Positions 61,781 through 64,000 of a stretch of DNA of 64,000 nt are shown one piece after another. Every line of letters starts with the position of its first letter. Within the stretch, counting starts at the first letter, position 1. The notes beneath the pieces are model-generated. The model was given only the letters and a program-made list of their open reading frames with translations. It was not told the origin of the DNA and searched no databases. The stretch comes from Caldimonas mangrovi (GTDB lineage Bacteria; Pseudomonadota; Gammaproteobacteria; Burkholderiales; Burkholderiaceae_C). Made by a program: the position numbers and the translations under genes. Where the stretch lies: assembly GCF_023721835.1 (NCBI RefSeq), contig NZ_JAMKFE010000004.1, positions 248,001 to 312,000 on the forward strand, read 5' to 3'.

Positions 61781-64000
61781 AGCGACTTCCGCCCAGCAAA
61801 CCGCTCGATTCCCAGACAAGGATGAGTGACATGAACGCCTCGACCAAACAAGCGCCCCGCCGCGTCGCGACGGGTCGTGCCGTCACCGTGCTGGCGGCCG
61901 TGCTGAGCGGCCTGCAAGCCGTGCCGGCATGGGCCGCACCGTCACAGATGCCGTTCCTCACGCGCACGTCCAACCCGGCGCATCCGAACATCGTCTACAC
62001 CCTGGACGATTCGGGTTCCATGCAATGGCAGTTCATGCCGGACTCGTCGCTGCCGAACAACGTCGAGAGCTACAGCATGGCGTTCCATCACCAGGATCGC
62101 CGTGCACGGGTGCTGTCGGACAACTCCAGCTACAACCCGCAGGTCATTCCGACCCGCACGAACGACCTGATCGCCGCCCGCATGCGCTCGCCGGCCTGGA
62201 ATACGGTCTACTACAACCCGGAGATCCGTTACCACCCCTGGTACAGCGCAGACGGCACGCAGTTCGAGCCGGCGAATCCTCGAGCAGCGTGGATCTACCC
62301 GACCAACCGCCCGGCTGTCGGGACCAGCACCCAGCAGACCAATGCCATCAACAACGGGCTGGCAGTCAACCTGATCGGCGAGATCGAAGCACCCTCGACG
62401 GTCGAGTGGTGCCGCTCCAATCGCAACGGGAATGCCAACAACACGGGCACCGGTGATGCGAACCGGACCGGCGCGACCTGCGGCACGCTGTCCGGCCAAG
62501 AACGGTATGCGCCGGCTACGTACTACCTGCTGAACGGCGCGAACAACAACTACACCAATTTCACACGCTACAGGATCATGGACGCGACCTCGTTCACGCG
62601 GGGTCCTGGACGCACCGACTGCAGCGTGTCGGGCAGCACCGCGACGTGTACCCAGGCTCAGGAATACCAGAACTTCGCGAACTGGTTCACCTACTACCGT
62701 ACACGGCAGTTTCTCGCGCTGGGAGCTTCAAGCCAGGCGTTTGCCGGGCTCGAAGCGGATGCGGGCCTGCGCGTCGGCTACGGCAAGATCAACAAGGGCC
62801 AGACGACGGTCGATGGCCGCGCGAGCACCGGCACGCTGGAGCGCGGCGTGCGACGGTTTACCGGCACCGACCGGGAAGCCTTCTTCACGTGGCTACATGG
62901 TCAAGGTTGGAGCACGCAGGGCACGCCGTTGAAGCGCGCGATGGACGACATCGGTCAGTATTACTCGTGGACCGACTCTCGTGGCGCTTGGGGCAACACG
63001 CCGGGCACCACCGATACCTCGGCCGCGCTGGAATGCCGCAAGTCGTACCACATCCTGATGACGGACGGCTATGCCAACGAAACCGGCGGCGCTCGCAGTT
63101 CCAGCCGCACCGGGGATTTCGACGGCGTGAGCGGCCCGACGGTCACCGGCCCGGGAGGCGCCAGCTACCAGTACACGCCCTCCCGGCCCTACATGAGCGC
63201 CGGTGGCGGCACCTTGGCCGATCTGGCGATGTACTACTGGAACCGCGACCTGCACGGGACCTTGGGCAACCGCGTGCGACCCGACGCGACCAACCCGGCA
63301 TTCTGGCAGCACATGGTGAACTTCACCGTGGGTCTCGGCGTCGGTGGCACGCTAACCTACCCGGACGATCTGGCCGCCATCACGGCCGGCACCGAGGACT
63401 GGCCGACGGTGCAAAACAACCATCCCACGACGGTGGACGATCTGTGGCATGCCGCGGTCAACAGCCGGGGCCGCTACCTCAGTGCACGCGACCCCGAGCA
63501 GTTCGCCAGCGCCTTGAGCGGCATCCTGCAGGAGATCATCGACCGTGAGGCCAGCGAGGGGGGCGTGGCTGCGGCGGCCGCCACGCTGCAAGCCGGCAAC
63601 CGCAAGTACGTGCCGACCTATCGTACAGGGGCCTGGACGGGCAACCTGACGGCCTACGAACTCGACGCGAGCGGGCAACAGCTGGGAGAAGTCTGGAATG
63701 CCGAAGCGGCGCTGCCGGCCCACGCCGACCGGAACATCTTCGTCGGTACACGTGGCACGGCGGCGCCGCGCGCCGTCGAGTTCACCTGGGACACCCTGCC
63801 AGCCGCGATGCGCACGGAACTCGGCGCAGGGGCTTCGGCCGCACTGGTGAACTATCTGCGAGGAGACGCGAGCCAGGAAGGCACCACCTACCGGCGCCGC
63901 AACGCGCGCCTCGGCGACTTCGTGAATTCGCAGCCGCTGTATGTAGGCGGGCTGGTCGACATGCACTACCAGAACCTGCCCACGGGCACCGCCGGTCGCG
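61777..64000 (+). CDS. pilY1: PilY1, type IV pilus tip adhesin/assembly factor (3' end beyond window)
   Basis: 741 residues visible, frame open to the right edge. A signal peptide ends at PAWA (about residue 53 from the first Met). A von Willebrand A-like domain follows, with the MIDAS motif DDSGS (YTLDDSGSMQW) and a later KSYHILMTDGYANE strand. The segment LQAGNRKYVPTYRTGAWTG marks the start of the C-terminal beta-propeller (Neisseria PilC-like) domain. Start uncertain: 61777 gives an ATGA overlap with pilX; 61822 or 61831 would follow an ACAAGG site and still keep the signal peptide. Likely tip adhesin and mechanosensor. Confidence 0.9.
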   Translation, partial: MKRLPPSKPLDSQTRMSDMNASTKQAPRRVATGRAVTVLAAVLSGLQAVPAWAAPSQMPFLTRTSNPAHPNIVYTLDDSGSMQWQFMPDSSLPNNVESYSMAFHHQDRRARVLSDNSSYNPQVIPTRTNDLIAARMRSPAWNTVYYNPEIRYHPWYSADGTQFEPANPRAAWIYPTNRPAVGTSTQQTNAINNGLAVNLIGEIEAPSTVEWCRSNRNGNANNTGTGDANRTGATCGTLSGQERYAPATYYLLNGANNNYTNFTRYRIMDATSFTRGPGRTDCSVSGSTATCTQAQEYQNFANWFTYYRTRQFLALGASSQAFAGLEADAGLRVGYGKINKGQTTVDGRASTGTLERGVRRFTGTDREAFFTWLHGQGWSTQGTPLKRAMDDIGQYYSWTDSRGAWGNTPGTTDTSAALECRKSYHILMTDGYANETGGARSSSRTGDFDGVSGPTVTGPGGASYQYTPSRPYMSAGGGTLADLAMYYWNRDLHGTLGNRVRPDATNPAFWQHMVNFTVGLGVGGTLTYPDDLAAITAGTEDWPTVQNNHPTTVDDLWHAAVNSRGRYLSARDPEQFASALSGILQEIIDREASEGGVAAAAATLQAGNRKYVPTYRTGAWTGNLTAYELDASGQQLGEVWNAEAALPAHADRNIFVGTRGTAAPRAVEFTWDTLPAAMRTELGAGASAALVNYLRGDASQEGTTYRRRNARLGDFVNSQPLYVGGLVDMHYQNLPTGTAGR

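Overview
This 64 kb window is high-GC chromosomal DNA from a betaproteobacterium, most likely a Burkholderiales member of the Rubrivivax/Leptothrix/Ideonella type. The evidence is a type IV pilus minor-pilin operon (fimT-pilV-pilW-pilX-pilY1), a riboflavin operon whose ribB carries a degenerate cyclohydrolase tail, a TssQ/PpkA-like pair, a PEP-CTERM protein and a circularly permuted (two-piece) tmRNA gene of the betaproteobacterial kind. Genes are densely packed, with many ATGA/GTGA stop-start overlaps. I see no insertion sequence, prophage, integrase, CRISPR array, rRNA or tRNA gene.

Layout. 1-5.5 kb: a multidrug-type RND efflux adaptor (cut by the window edge) and its outer-membrane factor, divergent from a MipA/OmpV protein and a two-component system; a 15-bp inverted repeat sits in the shared promoter region. 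5.7-9 kb: a class I methyltransferase, an SDR dehydrogenase, and a MarR regulator with a GNAT acetyltransferase. 9.1-9.5 kb: permuted ssrA. 9.6-14.8 kb: a diguanylate cyclase, then an ABC-2 exporter (adaptor, ATPase, permease) headed by an autoregulated TetR gene. 15-30 kb: mostly housekeeping or accessory single genes: SulP transporter with tandem universal stress protein, DUF421 protein, nitronate monooxygenase, ferritin-like protein, PAS kinase, TraB/GumN protein, peroxiredoxin, TerB, acyltransferase, a LytS/LytTR pair, HxlR, a TPR-like protein and a GlxA-type AraC regulator. 30-38 kb: an SDR/TetR divergent pair with an overlapping palindromic operator, a PEP-CTERM protein, a PilB/GspE-type ATPase, and two tandem membrane diguanylate cyclases.

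37.9-41.3 kb holds a bufferin-type RiPP cluster: an ECF sigma factor with a zinc-finger anti-sigma factor, divergent from a four-cysteine DUF2282 precursor, a DUF692 (MNIO) maturase, a DUF2063 partner and a DoxX membrane protein. 41.9-49.3 kb holds a ynjBCD-ynjF-like operon (Tat-exported binding protein, fused permease, ATPase, CDP-alcohol phosphatidyltransferase). It continues into a TVP38-flavoprotein disulfide reductase fusion and a second FAD oxidoreductase. This looks like one coherent but functionally uncharacterised membrane/redox system.

49.2-53.8 kb: ybgC-tolQ-tolR-tolA without an adjacent tolB-pal, plus a TssQ-like lipoprotein and a Ser/Thr kinase. 53.9-59.0 kb: ribD-ribE-ribB(X)-ribH-nusB and an aminotransferase, all on the minus strand. 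59.1-64 kb: the minor pilin operon, running off the right edge inside pilY1.

The strongest second-look items are the permuted tmRNA with an unusual tag (ANDSIYLKRA), the bufferin cluster with its ECF control, and the ynj-like redox operon. Start sites were chosen by ribosome-binding sites, overlaps and family N-termini, and uncertain ones are flagged.
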